The notes under the pieces: generated by a model
What the model was told of the DNA's origin: nothing
What the model saw: only the letters and a program-made list of their open reading frames with translations
Databases searched by the model: none
Translations under genes and position numbers: made by a program
In this document: positions 49,185 through 57,602 of the stretch, one piece after another
Layout of the letters: each line of letters begins with the position of its first letter
Numbering within the stretch: position 1 is the first letter of the stretch
Assembly (NCBI RefSeq): GCF_002891295.1
Contig: NZ_LGUI01000003.1
Location: forward strand, 1-64,000
Origin: Streptomyces eurocidicus
GTDB taxonomy: Bacteria > Actinomycetota > Actinomycetes > Streptomycetales > Streptomycetaceae
Length of the DNA: 64,000 nucleotides
Direction: 5' to 3'

Positions 49185-49347
49185 CCAGGGGCGATCAGCA
49201 GAACTTCTGACGGGCCGGCGTGCTGCCACTGGTCACGGTCGTGACACTGGCCGGGCTGGGGTGACTTCCCTGTCAGGGGAGCGTTGAACCCGGTGCCCAA
49301 GTCTGGGTGATTCATAGCGGTTCGGCGCTGGCGACAAGGAGCTCATC

Positions 49348-50670
49348 ATGGCCCGCACATACACCGTCACGGTCCATACGGTGAACCAATGGCGAGCCGG
49401 CACCGACTCCGACGTCTACGTCAGGCTCCACAGCGGCCACCGCACCAGCGACCGGGTCATGCTGGCGAAATCCGGTCATGACGACTTGGAGCAGGGTCAT
49501 ACCGACTCCTACACGGTGCAGGTTCCCGACGGCTTCGGCCCGCCCGACGCGATCACGCTGGAGATCGACGGCGACGACGACTGGATGTTCGAATCTGTCG
49601 AAGTCTCCGACGGCAAGGGGTTCAAGCGGCACATCCAGGGGCAACGGGACGCGGCGTGGCTGTCCTACACGGGAGAAAAGACGGCGCAGCACGGGACCGA
49701 CCTCATCTACCGACGCTCGGTGCGGTTCGAACTCTGGGACTACGGCAAGGAACCGCGCCGCTTCGCATGGAAGTTCGAGTTCGAGGCGATGCTGAGACAG
49801 GGTACGGAAGACGCCCAGAAAGCTATGGAGAGCCACCCGCTCTATAAAGATATGCGGGAGCTCTCCGACAAGCTGGACCGCGAGAGGAGAGCCGAGCTCG
49901 TCCAGGTGCTCGCTGGGTTCCTGCAGGTTCCGGACCGGCAGCGGGTAGGCGGGATCAGCGAGTACTGGCCGTTCTCCTACGGCCGTGGTGGGGAGTTGCT
50001 GTACCGGAAGATCTCGGTTGCCGATGGTGCCGCGCACACCGATGCCGTCGTGAAGAAGGACCACCCCGCCAGCGGCTGGACGTCCCTGGCCGGGGTCACC
50101 CGCATCGGCGCGTTCCTGCCTGTGCCGGACCGGCAGCGGGTGGGCGGGGTGAGTGAGTACTGGCTTTTCCACTACGGGTCTGGTGGGGAGTTGCTGTACC
50201 GGAAGATCTCGGTTGCCGATGGTGCCGCGCACACTGACGCCGTCGTGAAGGAAGACCATCCGGCCAGCGACTGGACGTCCCTGGCCGGCGTTCGGCGTAT
50301 CGACGAGATCCTGCCCGTCCCGGACCAGCAGCACCCCAGCGGAATCAGCCAGTACTGGGTCTTCCACGAGGACGGCTACCGGCTGATCTCGATCGCGGCG
50401 GGCAGCGCGCACACCGACGCCGTGGTCACCGGCGACCGCCCCCTTGCCCAATGGGCCGCGCTCACCGGGATCGACCGGGTGGAGGCCATCCTTGCGGTGC
50501 CCGACCAGCAGCGCGTGGAGGGCAGCAGCCAGTACTGGGTATTCCACCGCTCCCAGTACCGGAAGATCTCCATTGCCGACGGCGGATCACACACCGACAA
50601 GATCGTGCAGTCCGACCGTTCCATCACCGGCGCATGGACCTCGCTCAATGACGACGCCGAGCCATCCTGA
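49348..50670 (+). CDS. PLAT-domain protein with four hemopexin-like repeats
   Basis: 440 residues, no signal peptide. Residues 1-115 form a PLAT/LH2 beta-sandwich (YTVTVHTVNQWRAGTDSDVY, then LEIDGDDDWMFESVEV, with Asp residues able to bind calcium). A helical linker (about 150-185) leads to four repeats beginning at about 191, 256, 321 and 381, each with (L/F)xVPDxQ, SxYWxFH, a Y(R)KIS(V/I)ADG strand, AHTDAVV and W(T/A)SL. These resemble bacterial hemopexin-like propeller blades. Repeats 1 and 2 are nearly identical in DNA, so the duplication is recent. AAGGAG seven bases before ATG. Function unknown; a lipid- or insecticidal-type binding role is possible. Confidence 0.75.
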   Translation: MARTYTVTVHTVNQWRAGTDSDVYVRLHSGHRTSDRVMLAKSGHDDLEQGHTDSYTVQVPDGFGPPDAITLEIDGDDDWMFESVEVSDGKGFKRHIQGQRDAAWLSYTGEKTAQHGTDLIYRRSVRFELWDYGKEPRRFAWKFEFEAMLRQGTEDAQKAMESHPLYKDMRELSDKLDRERRAELVQVLAGFLQVPDRQRVGGISEYWPFSYGRGGELLYRKISVADGAAHTDAVVKKDHPASGWTSLAGVTRIGAFLPVPDRQRVGGVSEYWLFHYGSGGELLYRKISVADGAAHTDAVVKEDHPASDWTSLAGVRRIDEILPVPDQQHPSGISQYWVFHEDGYRLISIAAGSAHTDAVVTGDRPLAQWAALTGIDRVEAILAVPDQQRVEGSSQYWVFHRSQYRKISIADGGSHTDKIVQSDRSITGAWTSLNDDAEPS

Positions 50671-50982
50671 TCAGCACTCCTGGTTCCGCGGCCGTTCACA
50701 GAGTGCGGTCTGCTGCCCGGTCAGTCCGTCGCCGGGCGTGAGGACGCGGGCCGAGCGGGGCTCGGGGACCACGCCGTTCTGGAGGGCGGCGAAGTCGGTG
50801 TGGGCCGCCTCGACTGCCCCGGGCGCCGATCGGCCGGGGTCGGCACCCGCAGGAGCTTGGCGAGCCGAGCCGGCTCAGCGGGCACCAGTCCGAACGCCTG
50901 ACAGGCGGGCCCGGACGACTGACGGGCAAGGCCCCCGGCCCGCCGGGCGGTGGCTCCGGGGTCACCGGCTTCAGGCCCCCGC
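50671..50982 (-). pseudogene. C-terminal remnant of an unidentified gene
   Basis: On the minus strand the sequence reads AVEAAHTDFAALQNGVVPEP, then RSARVLTPGDGLTGQQTAL and a stop just before 50671. The upstream piece (QAFGLVPAEPARLAKLLRVP) is in a different frame. Codon bias is good in both, so this looks like a frameshifted C-terminal fragment lying between two intact genes. I do not recognise the parent family. Confidence 0.35.
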
Positions 50983-52122
50983 TCAGGCCGGCGCCTCCCC
51001 GACCGTCCGCCGGGTGCCCGTCCCGGCGGACAGCCGGATCGCGTCGAGCAGCCGGTGCAGCCGTACGCCCTCGTCGAAGCCGGGGGTGGTCCGGGCGCCG
51101 GTGCGCAGGTCGGAGGCGAGACGGGCGTACGTCTGGGCCACGTTGTGACCCTCGGCCCCCAGGGGGATCCCGTCCACCCGGCGGTGCCTCCTGGGGACGG
51201 GCAGCTCCCGGTGCGCGCCGTCCACGGTGTGGCTGCCGAGCAGGCGGAGTTCACCTATCTGGATGCCCGCCGCGCTGTGCGGGCCGACGGTGACGAGGGC
51301 GAGGTCCCCGCGGGTGCCGGAGATCTCCAGCCGGGTGCGGGCCTCGGACACCTTGGCGCCGTGGATGTGGGCCGAGACGACGGCCCCGTCGGCCAGGGTG
51401 CCGTTGAGGAGCAGGTGGTCGGGGCTGGTCACCTCGACGGAGGCGGCGGTTCCGGCGACGGTGCGCACCGGGGTCCGCACGGAGAGGTCGGCGGAGAGCT
51501 CGCCGAAGTCGCCCAGGATGTACTGGAGGGCGTCGAGGGTGTGGCCGCCCGCGACCTCCAGCAGCCCGGCGCCGTTGCGCCGGTCCAGGGTGTACGCGGC
51601 CCAGGCCGGCACCCGTCCCGCCGCGCCCATGCCCAGGGCGGAATAGACGGTCGCGGAGGTCACGCGCCCGACGTAGCCGTCCGCGATCAGCTCCCGCGCG
51701 CGGCCGACGGCGGGGGCGTACCGCGCCTGGAGCCCGAGGGTGTGGTGGACGTCCGCGCCGCGCGCTAACTCCGCGAGCGCCAGGGCCTCCTCGGTCGTCG
51801 GGGCCAGCGGCCACTCGCAGTAGACGTGTTTGCCCGCGGCGAGCGCCGCCCCGACGAGTTCGGCGTGGGCGGGCACCTTGACCGTGACGGCGACGACGTC
51901 GACCTCCGGGTGCGCGGCGAGCTGCCGCGCGTCGGCGAACGCGTGCGCGGCGCCGAACACCCGCGCCGCCGCGCGGGCGCTGTCCGGGCTCCTGGTGGCG
52001 ACGGCGGTGATCTCGTAGTCGGGCAGCGCCCGCAGGGCCGGGAGGTGCGCCCGGAGGGCCCAGCCCCGTTCCGCGTTGGCGCCGATGACGCCCACGCGTA
52101 TCTTCTTCGCTTCCATAGCCAT
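50983..52122 (-). CDS. Gfo/Idh/MocA-family oxidoreductase
   Basis: 379-residue NAD(P)-dependent dehydrogenase. N-terminal Rossmann fold: IRVGVIGANAERGWALRAHL (about 8-27), VAVTVKVPAHAELVGAALAA, and the EWPLA variant of the family EKP motif (CEWPLAPTTEEAL, about 103-115). The C-terminal alpha/beta domain has NGAGLLEVAGGHTLDALQYI with the catalytic His near 195. Similar enzymes are usually annotated as galactose- or scyllo-inositol-type dehydrogenases; substrate unknown. Glu-Trp-Pro in place of Glu-Lys-Pro is typical of this subgroup. Divergent from a TetR gene with a palindromic operator between, so it is probably its target. Confidence 0.88.
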   Translation of the reverse strand: MAMEAKKIRVGVIGANAERGWALRAHLPALRALPDYEITAVATRSPDSARAAARVFGAAHAFADARQLAAHPEVDVVAVTVKVPAHAELVGAALAAGKHVYCEWPLAPTTEEALALAELARGADVHHTLGLQARYAPAVGRARELIADGYVGRVTSATVYSALGMGAAGRVPAWAAYTLDRRNGAGLLEVAGGHTLDALQYILGDFGELSADLSVRTPVRTVAGTAASVEVTSPDHLLLNGTLADGAVVSAHIHGAKVSEARTRLEISGTRGDLALVTVGPHSAAGIQIGELRLLGSHTVDGAHRELPVPRRHRRVDGIPLGAEGHNVAQTYARLASDLRTGARTTPGFDEGVRLHRLLDAIRLSAGTGTRRTVGEAPA

Positions 52123-52152
52123 CAGCCATCCCCTCCCAGCAAACGGACAGGA

Positions 52153-52195
52153 CTTGTCCGCTTGGGTACCGGGCCACCCTAGTCAAGCGGACAAG
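52153..52195. promoter_or_regulatory. TetR-type operator between oxidoreductase and regulator
   Basis: CTTGTCCGCTTG (52153-52164) and CAAGCGGACAAG (52184-52195) are perfect 12-bp inverted arms, 19 bp apart. A further partial copy (GGACAGGAC) lies at about 52145. It occupies most of the 103-bp divergent gap. Confidence 0.8.
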
Positions 52196-52225
52196 ATCGG
52201 TCCAGATGTTGGGTAGGGTCGTTCC

Positions 52226-52909
52226 ATGAACCAACCCGGCGACACCGCCGCCGACTTGCCCGGTCTCCTGCTGGCCGACGCCTCCGGGCGGCTCCCCCGG
52301 GCCGACGCGCGCCGCAACGCCGAACGGCTCGTGTCGGCCGCCCGGGTGGCCGTCGCGGAGGTCGGCGTCGGCGTCTCCGCGCACGAGATCGCCCGCCGCG
52401 CGGGGGTCGGCGTCGGCACGTTCTACCGGCGGGTGCCGTCCCTGGAAGCGCTGCTCCGCGCGGTGCTCGACGAGGTCCTCGACGACCTGCTGGCCGCGGC
52501 CGACCGGTCCTTGGAGGACCCGGACGCCTGGGCCGGGTTCGCCGCCTTCGCCACCGCGTACGTGGCGCTGCGGACGGAGAGCTGCGGGATCGCCGAGGCC
52601 CTGGGCGGGGCCTGCGGGGACGCCCTGGCGGACCGCCTCTCCGGCCTCGGCGACCGGCTCCGCCGCCTGGTCGAACGCGCCCAGGAGGCGGGCGTCGTAC
52701 GGCCGGACGTGCCGTGGCAGGACGTGCCGTTCCTCCTCGCCGCCGCGTCGACGAACGCCCGCACGCTGGGCCTGCGGCCGAGCGACCGCCAGTGGGAACG
52801 GAACCTCCGGATCACCCTGGACGGCCTGCGCGCGCGTCAGGCGGGCCCGCTGCCGGGGCCGCTGCCGGGGAAGGCGCCCGAGGCGGAGAGCCGGGCGACG
52901 ACGGGCTGA
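52226..52909 (+). CDS. TetR-family regulator
   Basis: 227 residues. N-terminal HTH (about 25-75): DARRNAERLVSAARVAVAEV then VSAHEIARRAGVGVGTFYRR, the classical TetR recognition helix. The ligand domain is all helical (TESCGIAEALGGACGDALAD, LRRLVERAQEAGVVRPDVPW). It is divergent from the oxidoreductase gene and probably represses it through the 12-bp inverted repeat. The C-terminal 25 codons are Pro/Gly-rich and overlap the end of the convergent winged-helix gene by 73 bp. Confidence 0.9.
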   Translation: MNQPGDTAADLPGLLLADASGRLPRADARRNAERLVSAARVAVAEVGVGVSAHEIARRAGVGVGTFYRRVPSLEALLRAVLDEVLDDLLAAADRSLEDPDAWAGFAAFATAYVALRTESCGIAEALGGACGDALADRLSGLGDRLRRLVERAQEAGVVRPDVPWQDVPFLLAAASTNARTLGLRPSDRQWERNLRITLDGLRARQAGPLPGPLPGKAPEAESRATTG

Positions 52910-53847
52910 ACGGGCTGAACGGGCTGAACAGGCCGAGCCGACCGAACCGGCTGGACCGGCTGAGCCGACCGACCCGGCGACGGGGGCAGGCCCTCCGCCT
53001 GCCGCGCCTTCGCCGCTTCCGCCGCCTCCGCCGCCTCCAGCCGGCAGTCCCGGCACCGGGTCTCGTCCCCCACCGGCCGGAAAACGCGCTCGCAGCCACC
53101 GGCACACTCACGCAACGGCCGGGGCCCGGGGGCCGGGAGGCCGAGGGGCGGCGCCTCCGGCATCTTGCGGACCAGGCGGTTCCTGATCAGGGCGACGGGT
53201 GAGTGCACCCGCTCGGGAAGCCCGTCCGTCAGGGCCTCGCGCAGCTCCTTGACCGAGGCGCCGCGCAGGAGCCATTCCCCGGCCAGGGCGGCGAGTTGCT
53301 GCACGTCACGCCCGTTCAGACGGAGCCTGCGGTCCCGGTGGGAGACGGCCGCGATCACCAGCCCGCCACGCTCGACCAGCGGCCCCGGCACGTCGCACGC
53401 CTCCGGCTCGCGGGAGGGCTGGGAGGGAGGGTTGTACGTGTTCTCTTCAGTGTTGTGTGGGTGACGGCCGACGGCCGGACCTGTCGGCTCACCGACGGCC
53501 GGTACGGCGGCCGTCGGACGGAACCCGTCCCGTAAGGCCATCGCCTCCTCGGCGGACAGCGGCACGTTCGACACCAACTGCGTCGTCTTCCACCGGCCGC
53601 GCGCGCTCTGACGGCGCCATTCGTGTACATAGCCCTCCGTCATCAGCTCCCGCTTGGCGCGGATGAACGCCGTCTTCTTGATACCTGCCTTCTCCGCCGT
53701 TTCCGACAGGCAGGTTTCCGACTCGCCCGGCAGCGACAACTGCCAGGTCAGAAGGCGAACGGCAGCCGCCGACAGGCGTGGATGACGGATGATGTCGTTC
53801 GGTACTTGGGAAAAGAATCGCTCGGGGGCGATAACATGCCGAAGCAT
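52837..53847 (-). CDS. Winged-helix protein with C-terminal zinc-ribbon-like segment
   Basis: 336 residues. The N terminus (MLRHVIAPERFFSQVPNDII, then HPRLSAAAVRLLTWQLSLP and ETAEKAGIKKTAFIRAKREL) is a winged-helix DNA-binding domain like those in many Streptomyces HTH and replication-initiator proteins. A variable linker leads to a helical region (about 180-240) and a Cys cluster CAGGCERVF/CRDCRLE (about 268-290), then a low-complexity tail of repeated QPVQPV. ATG at 53847 with AAGGAG upstream. Its tail overlaps the TetR gene by 73 bp on the opposite strand. Function unknown. Confidence 0.72.
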   Translation of the reverse strand: MLRHVIAPERFFSQVPNDIIRHPRLSAAAVRLLTWQLSLPGESETCLSETAEKAGIKKTAFIRAKRELMTEGYVHEWRRQSARGRWKTTQLVSNVPLSAEEAMALRDGFRPTAAVPAVGEPTGPAVGRHPHNTEENTYNPPSQPSREPEACDVPGPLVERGGLVIAAVSHRDRRLRLNGRDVQQLAALAGEWLLRGASVKELREALTDGLPERVHSPVALIRNRLVRKMPEAPPLGLPAPGPRPLRECAGGCERVFRPVGDETRCRDCRLEAAEAAEAAKARQAEGLPPSPGRSAQPVQPVRSARPVQPVQPVQPVVARLSASGAFPGSGPGSGPA

Positions 53848-54148
53848 CTCGGGGGACTCCTTGGGTCCTCGCGGTGTAGGCCCTCGACCGGTGTTGCTAG
53901 CACCGTCGAGGGCCGCCTTCGTTTCGCAACGAGGCAGCCGATTCCAGGCCACCGTATCGCGAGCGCGCCAGGCTGAGCGGCACGCCAAACCCCGCATCTA
54001 TGTGCGAAGTTGTAGCCCGCGACCGACCACACTCCGGGACCCAGCCGTTCGATACCAGAAAATCTTTCCAGGATTTCTGTTATCCGCTTCCACCCCCCGC
54101 GTCTCCTGAGTGACAGGCCCCGTACTCAGTAGACCGGAAGTGATCCTC

Positions 54149-55063
54149 GTGAACCATGAGCCCACGACCTCGACGACCGACCGCACGCGCCGCCGCCGGG
54201 GCAAGCGGCCCCGCCGGGCGGTGGTGGTGACCGGAGCGGTCGCCCTGATCGCCATCGCGGGCGGCGGCTACGGCGTGGCCCGGTCGCTGGGCGGCGACGG
54301 GGAGACGGCTCCGGTGGCGGCCGGGTCGGCGAACGTCCAGGCGGCGGACCGGGCCCCGGGGCAGCCGGGCGTGCCGACGCCGGACGGCTCGGCGACCCCT
54401 TCGGCGGCACCGAGCAGCGCGTCCCCGAGCGCGAGCGCGAAGACGGACGGGAAGGCGGACGGGAAGTCCGGCCGGAAGACGTCCGAGAAGGCCGAGTCCA
54501 AGGGCGGAAACGATTCGTCAAAGCCGTCTGGGAAGGACGGGAAGGAGGCGGCGGTCGGGAAGGCCGGTGCCGAGGCCGGGCCCGGCGACGAGCGGGAGTC
54601 CGCCCCGAAGGCCGCCGCGTCGGCCGAGGACAGGACCCGTAAGGCCCCGGCGGCGGCCGCTCCGGCGGGCGGCAAGAACAGCTCGCACGTCCGGCAGGTC
54701 GTCGACATGGTGAACGCGGAGCGCGCCAAGCACGGCTGCTCGCCGGTCACCGTCAACGCGAAGCTCCAGGCGGCGGCCCAGGGCCACTCCGACGACATGG
54801 CGGCGCGCGACTACTACGACCACACCACCCCCGAGGGCAAGGGCCCGGGCGACCGCATCACGGCGGCCGGCTACCGCTGGAGCACGTACGGCGAGAACAT
54901 CTTCAAGAGCCCCAAGGACGCCCGTACGGCGATGGACGGCTGGATGAAGAGCCAGGGCCACCGCGACAACATCCTCAACTGCTCCTTCAAGGAGATGGGC
55001 GTGGGCATCAACTTCAGCGCGAACGGCCCGTGGTGGACGCAGAACTTCGGCGCGTCTTCCTGA
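54149..55063 (+). CDS. Exported CAP/SCP-domain protein
   Basis: 304 residues. A basic N terminus (RTRRRRGKRPRR) and one hydrophobic helix (about 25-45, AVVVTGAVALIAIAGGGYGV) form an uncleaved or late-cleaved signal anchor; a long disordered Ala/Ser/Lys/Pro linker (about 55-175) follows; the CAP domain (about 180-304) has VVDMVNAERAKHGCSPVTVN, AQGHSDDMAARDYYDHTTPE, GENIF and HRDNILNCSFKEMGVGINF. Bacterial CAP proteins are surface or secreted and may bind sterols or lipids or cleave substrates weakly. GTG at 54149 fits GGAAG eight bases upstream; other starts up to 54110 are possible. Confidence 0.88.
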   Translation: MNHEPTTSTTDRTRRRRGKRPRRAVVVTGAVALIAIAGGGYGVARSLGGDGETAPVAAGSANVQAADRAPGQPGVPTPDGSATPSAAPSSASPSASAKTDGKADGKSGRKTSEKAESKGGNDSSKPSGKDGKEAAVGKAGAEAGPGDERESAPKAAASAEDRTRKAPAAAAPAGGKNSSHVRQVVDMVNAERAKHGCSPVTVNAKLQAAAQGHSDDMAARDYYDHTTPEGKGPGDRITAAGYRWSTYGENIFKSPKDARTAMDGWMKSQGHRDNILNCSFKEMGVGINFSANGPWWTQNFGASS

Positions 55064-55263
55064 CACGAGGCCCGCGTCCGGGAGCGGGCGAAGGGGCTCT
55101 TCCCCCGCCCACCGCGCGGACTCGGAACCCCAACCCGCCAGGCGTACCTCAGTCGCCAAACCAGTGCGTCCGAGCGGTACGGGCGCTAGACTGATGCCCG
55201 CTTGACCGTGTATTCGGCCAGGCGTGCGGGCTTCCGGGTCGGCTATGTTTTTACCGGTAGCGC

Positions 55264-55306
55264 GCACAAAAACCCCCGCCACGGACCGGCTTGTCCGCGG
55301 CGAGGG
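55264..55306 (-). terminator. Intrinsic terminator of a minus-strand small transcript
   Basis: On the minus strand GTCCG/CGGAC and flanking GC pairs form a stem (55293-55306 with 55274-55286) followed by five T residues (complement of 55268-55272). A second hairpin (55327-55336 with 55344-55353, CCGGAGGCTA/TAGCCTCCGG) lies just upstream. No annotated minus-strand gene ends close by except the candidate small ORF at 55354. Confidence 0.75.
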
Positions 55307-55353
55307 CACCGGAAACGATGTTCCGGCCGGAGGCTAATCCTTCTAGCCTCCGG

Positions 55354-55440
55354 TCATCGTCGGCACATCCACCTCCACAGTTCCCGGATCACCGCAGCGA
55401 TCCGTTCCCGCAAAGGCTTTTTCCGGTGGCGTCCCGCCAT
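55354..55440 (-). CDS. Candidate 28-residue basic peptide
   Basis: ATG at 55440 encodes MAGRHRKKPLRERIAAVIRE followed by LWRWMCRR and TGA. AAAGGGGGG lies about 11 nt upstream as a possible RBS. The peptide is basic and amphipathic, so it could bind RNA or a membrane. An overlapping 60-codon frame (TTG start, ending TAG at 55343) is the main alternative, and the whole stretch could also be a non-coding RNA. Both end just before a hairpin and terminator, which supports a real transcript. Confidence 0.4.
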   Translation of the reverse strand: MAGRHRKKPLRERIAAVIRELWRWMCRR

Positions 55441-55442
55441 AG

Positions 55443-55559
55443 GGGCGCCCCCCTTTCAGCACGCGGTCAAAGCCGGTAACCGCTCCGGAGGAACCCGGCA
55501 CCCGGGCCCTCCGCGAACCCGACAACCGTCGTCGGCTCCTCCTTGAAAGGGGGGCGCCC
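55443..55559 (-). promoter_or_regulatory. RBS-sequestering inverted repeat
   Basis: TGAAAGGGGGGCGCCC, read on the minus strand at 55458-55443, is the exact complement of GGGCGCCCCCCTTTCA at 55559-55544 on the same strand. Pairing over 16 bp would close an 85-nt loop and hide the AAAGGGGGG that would serve as RBS for the 28-residue peptide. Weaker complementarity extends outward to about 55424 and 55577. Confidence 0.55.
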
Positions 55560-55560
55560 A

Positions 55561-55778
55561 CGAAGGGGCGCCACCACGAACACTACCGCTGTCGTACTCC
55601 AACTCGGGGCGCATACGGCGGAATTCGCTGAACCAGGTGACGCAGCATCACCACAGTCGGCTCGACCGATTCCGCGCCGTAGCCACCCGGTTCGGCAAAA
55701 AGGCGTACGCCTTCCACGGCACCGTGACCGTCGTCACCGTTCGCCTCTGGACTTCGCTCGTGATCCGCCGGACAGCCC
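55561..55778. other. Intergenic; nothing recognised
   Basis: Between the small minus-strand unit and the stop of the MBL gene. Short frames exist on both strands but none has an RBS or family resemblance. The promoter for the small minus-strand transcript should lie here. Confidence 0.4.
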
Positions 55779-56633
55779 TCAGCCCGTGGGCACGACCAGG
55801 CGGGCAAGCTCCCACGGGTCGTGTGCGCTGAAGACGGTGACCTCATCCGCGTGGTCGCGGCGGAGGCCGCGCAGTCGGTCGCGGGCCACAGCACGAGCGG
55901 CGACATCGGTCTGCGCTCCCTGCTGGACCGGCTCGAGGATGGGATGGGAAAGGGGCGGGGTGTGCTCGAGCTCGCCGTGGTACATGTACGCGTCGCCCGC
56001 GTGCAACAGCCACCGTCCGTCGCCGTCACGCACGGCGACGCCCGCGTGTCCCGCCGAGTGGCCGGGCAGTGGCACCAACAGCAGGTCGCAGGCCAGCCCC
56101 TGCGGCCGCGCCACGCCCGGGAAGCCGAACCATTCCGTGCGCTCCTCCACGAGCGCGGGTGTCAGCAGCGGGTTGTGTGCCCGGTGTGCCGGCATGAAAC
56201 GGTCGAGGCTGTGCCGGTGATGCGGCGCCTCCGGGTCGGTGACGGCCCGGTACTCGTCGGGGTGGACATGCACCCGTGCGTGAGGGAAGTCGGGCAGCCC
56301 TCCCGTGTGGTCGCGATGCAGGTGGGTGAGCACGATATGCCGCACGTCCTGTGGCGCGTACCCGAGGCGGACGACCTGGCGCAACGCGCTCTCCTCAAGG
56401 TCCAGCACAGGCTGGGCGTAGGCCACCCAGTCCGTCCCCAGCGACCGGTCAGGGTCCTGCAGATCGGCGGTGCCGAGGCCGGTATCGACCAGGACCAGCC
56501 CGTCCGAGTCCGTCTCGATGAGCAGGCAATGGCAGACAGCGGCCAGTTCGCGGTTCACAGCGTCCGGCGTGGGTTCTTCCCCGAGCGGTGGAATCTTCCG
56601 GAGGGATCCGCAGTTGAGGTGGTGGATACGCAC
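55779..56633 (-). CDS. MBL-fold metallo-hydrolase
   Basis: 284-residue metallo-beta-lactamase-fold enzyme. Zinc ligands: HLHRDHTGG (HxHxDH, about 105-113), a later His in PLPGHSAGHAG (about 192-202), Asp in LLHAGDAY (about 215) and a C-terminal His in VFSAHDP (about 267). LIETDSDGLVLVDTGLGTAD is the usual first strand. The pattern fits the lactonase-like (AHL/quorum-quenching and related) branch, but the substrate is unknown. GTG at 56633 with AGGGGG five bases upstream. Divergent from an HxlR regulator 63 bp away, which probably controls it. Confidence 0.9.
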   Translation of the reverse strand: MRIHHLNCGSLRKIPPLGEEPTPDAVNRELAAVCHCLLIETDSDGLVLVDTGLGTADLQDPDRSLGTDWVAYAQPVLDLEESALRQVVRLGYAPQDVRHIVLTHLHRDHTGGLPDFPHARVHVHPDEYRAVTDPEAPHHRHSLDRFMPAHRAHNPLLTPALVEERTEWFGFPGVARPQGLACDLLLVPLPGHSAGHAGVAVRDGDGRWLLHAGDAYMYHGELEHTPPLSHPILEPVQQGAQTDVAARAVARDRLRGLRRDHADEVTVFSAHDPWELARLVVPTG

Positions 56634-56696
56634 GAGGCCCCCTGGAGGCAAGCGAAGCGGGTGGGCTGTTCACGACGGACGCTAGGAGGAGCCTTC

Positions 56697-57101
56697 GTGA
56701 CTTACCAAACGGTTGGACACGCACCGGCGGGTGATCAGGACGGCCCGCTGGCGGACTGTCCGGACAGCGCCCTCGTGCCGCCGGGCCGCGAACCGCGATG
56801 CCCTGTCGACGTCACCCTCGCCACGCTGGGCGGGCGATGGACGCCGCTGGTGGTCCGCGAGTTCCTCCGCCGCGGTCAGGTCACATACTCCGAGCTCTCC
56901 GCTGCCCTGCCCGCCCTGTCGGACAAGGTCCTCTCCGACCGCCTGGCTCAGTTGACCGGTACAGGCGTCATCGAGCGCCACCGCACATCCAGTTGGCCTC
57001 CCCGGGTCCGCTACGTTCTGACCGACCAGGGCCGGGCGCTGGAGCCGGTGGTCCGCAGCATGTGGGAGTGGGGCACCGCACGACGGGACGCCACTAGCTG
57101 A
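56697..57101 (+). CDS. HxlR-family regulator
   Basis: 134 residues. The winged-helix HxlR domain (about 35-125) has CPVDVTLATLGGRWTPLVVR, LRRGQVTYSELSAALPALSD, KVLSDRLAQLTGTGVIER and the wing RVRYVLTDQGRAL. The Cys35 at the domain start is the redox/aldehyde-sensing position of several HxlR proteins. GTG start with AGGAGGAG six bases upstream. Divergent from the MBL hydrolase gene. Confidence 0.9.
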   Translation: MTYQTVGHAPAGDQDGPLADCPDSALVPPGREPRCPVDVTLATLGGRWTPLVVREFLRRGQVTYSELSAALPALSDKVLSDRLAQLTGTGVIERHRTSSWPPRVRYVLTDQGRALEPVVRSMWEWGTARRDATS

Positions 57102-57148
57102 TCACCAGACCCGTCGGACACCGCCTTCCAGCGGCCTGGAGAAGGAGG

Positions 57149-57484
57149 CTACGAGGCGCTGCCGGCGGAGGCCCCGTCGGCGGGGGGCGTGGCGTTCAGG
57201 ACCGCGTCCAGGAGTCCCGGGAAGCGCGTGTCGAGGTCCGCGCGGCGCAGCTCCACCGCCTTGTAGCGGCCGGCCTTGCGCTCCCGGGTGATGCCGGATT
57301 CGCGAAGGACGCGCCAGTGGAAGGTGGCGGTGGCCTTGGTGACCTCCACGGGGAGACTCCCGCAGGTGCGCTCCCCTTCGGAGGCGGCGAGCTCGCGCAC
57401 GATGCCGAGCCGGACCGGGTGACCGAGCGCGGCCAGGACGTCCTCGATCAGGAGCTGATCGCGGTCGGGGTGGTAAGTGGCCAT
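57149..57484 (-). CDS. ArsR-family regulator
   Basis: 111-residue winged-helix repressor: LIEDVLAALGHPVRLGIVRE, then TKATATFHWRVLRESGITRE with the recognition helix, and a wing AGRYKAVELRRADLD. There is no obvious metal-binding CxC motif; a single Cys (TCGSLP) is present, so it may sense a redox signal or an organic ligand. Divergent from an SDR gene, with two related palindromic sites between them, so the SDR is the likely target. Confidence 0.88.
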   Translation of the reverse strand: MATYHPDRDQLLIEDVLAALGHPVRLGIVRELAASEGERTCGSLPVEVTKATATFHWRVLRESGITRERKAGRYKAVELRRADLDTRFPGLLDAVLNATPPADGASAGSAS

Positions 57485-57537
57485 GCATTCGATTGTACGA
57501 CGAATCACATACCGACACATTTGTCCGTTTTCTCAGT

Positions 57538-57567
57538 TCGACTGTACGCTGAATGCCGTACAGTCGA
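57538..57567. promoter_or_regulatory. ArsR-type palindrome between ArsR and SDR genes
   Basis: TCGACTGTACG (57538-57548) and CGTACAGTCGA (57557-57567) are perfect 11-bp inverted arms separated by 8 bp. A half-matching TCGATTGTACGACGAAT lies at about 57489, next to the ArsR start. Both sit in the 118-bp divergent gap. Confidence 0.78.
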
Positions 57568-57602
57568 CCGGCGTCCGCCACGCCCACCTCAGGAGCACCC
57601 CC

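Noticed and set aside
55343..55520. 60-codon TTG-initiated frame overlapping the 28-residue peptide
   Set aside because: Weak codon bias and no RBS at a fitting distance from the TTG; kept only as an alternative in the peptide entry.
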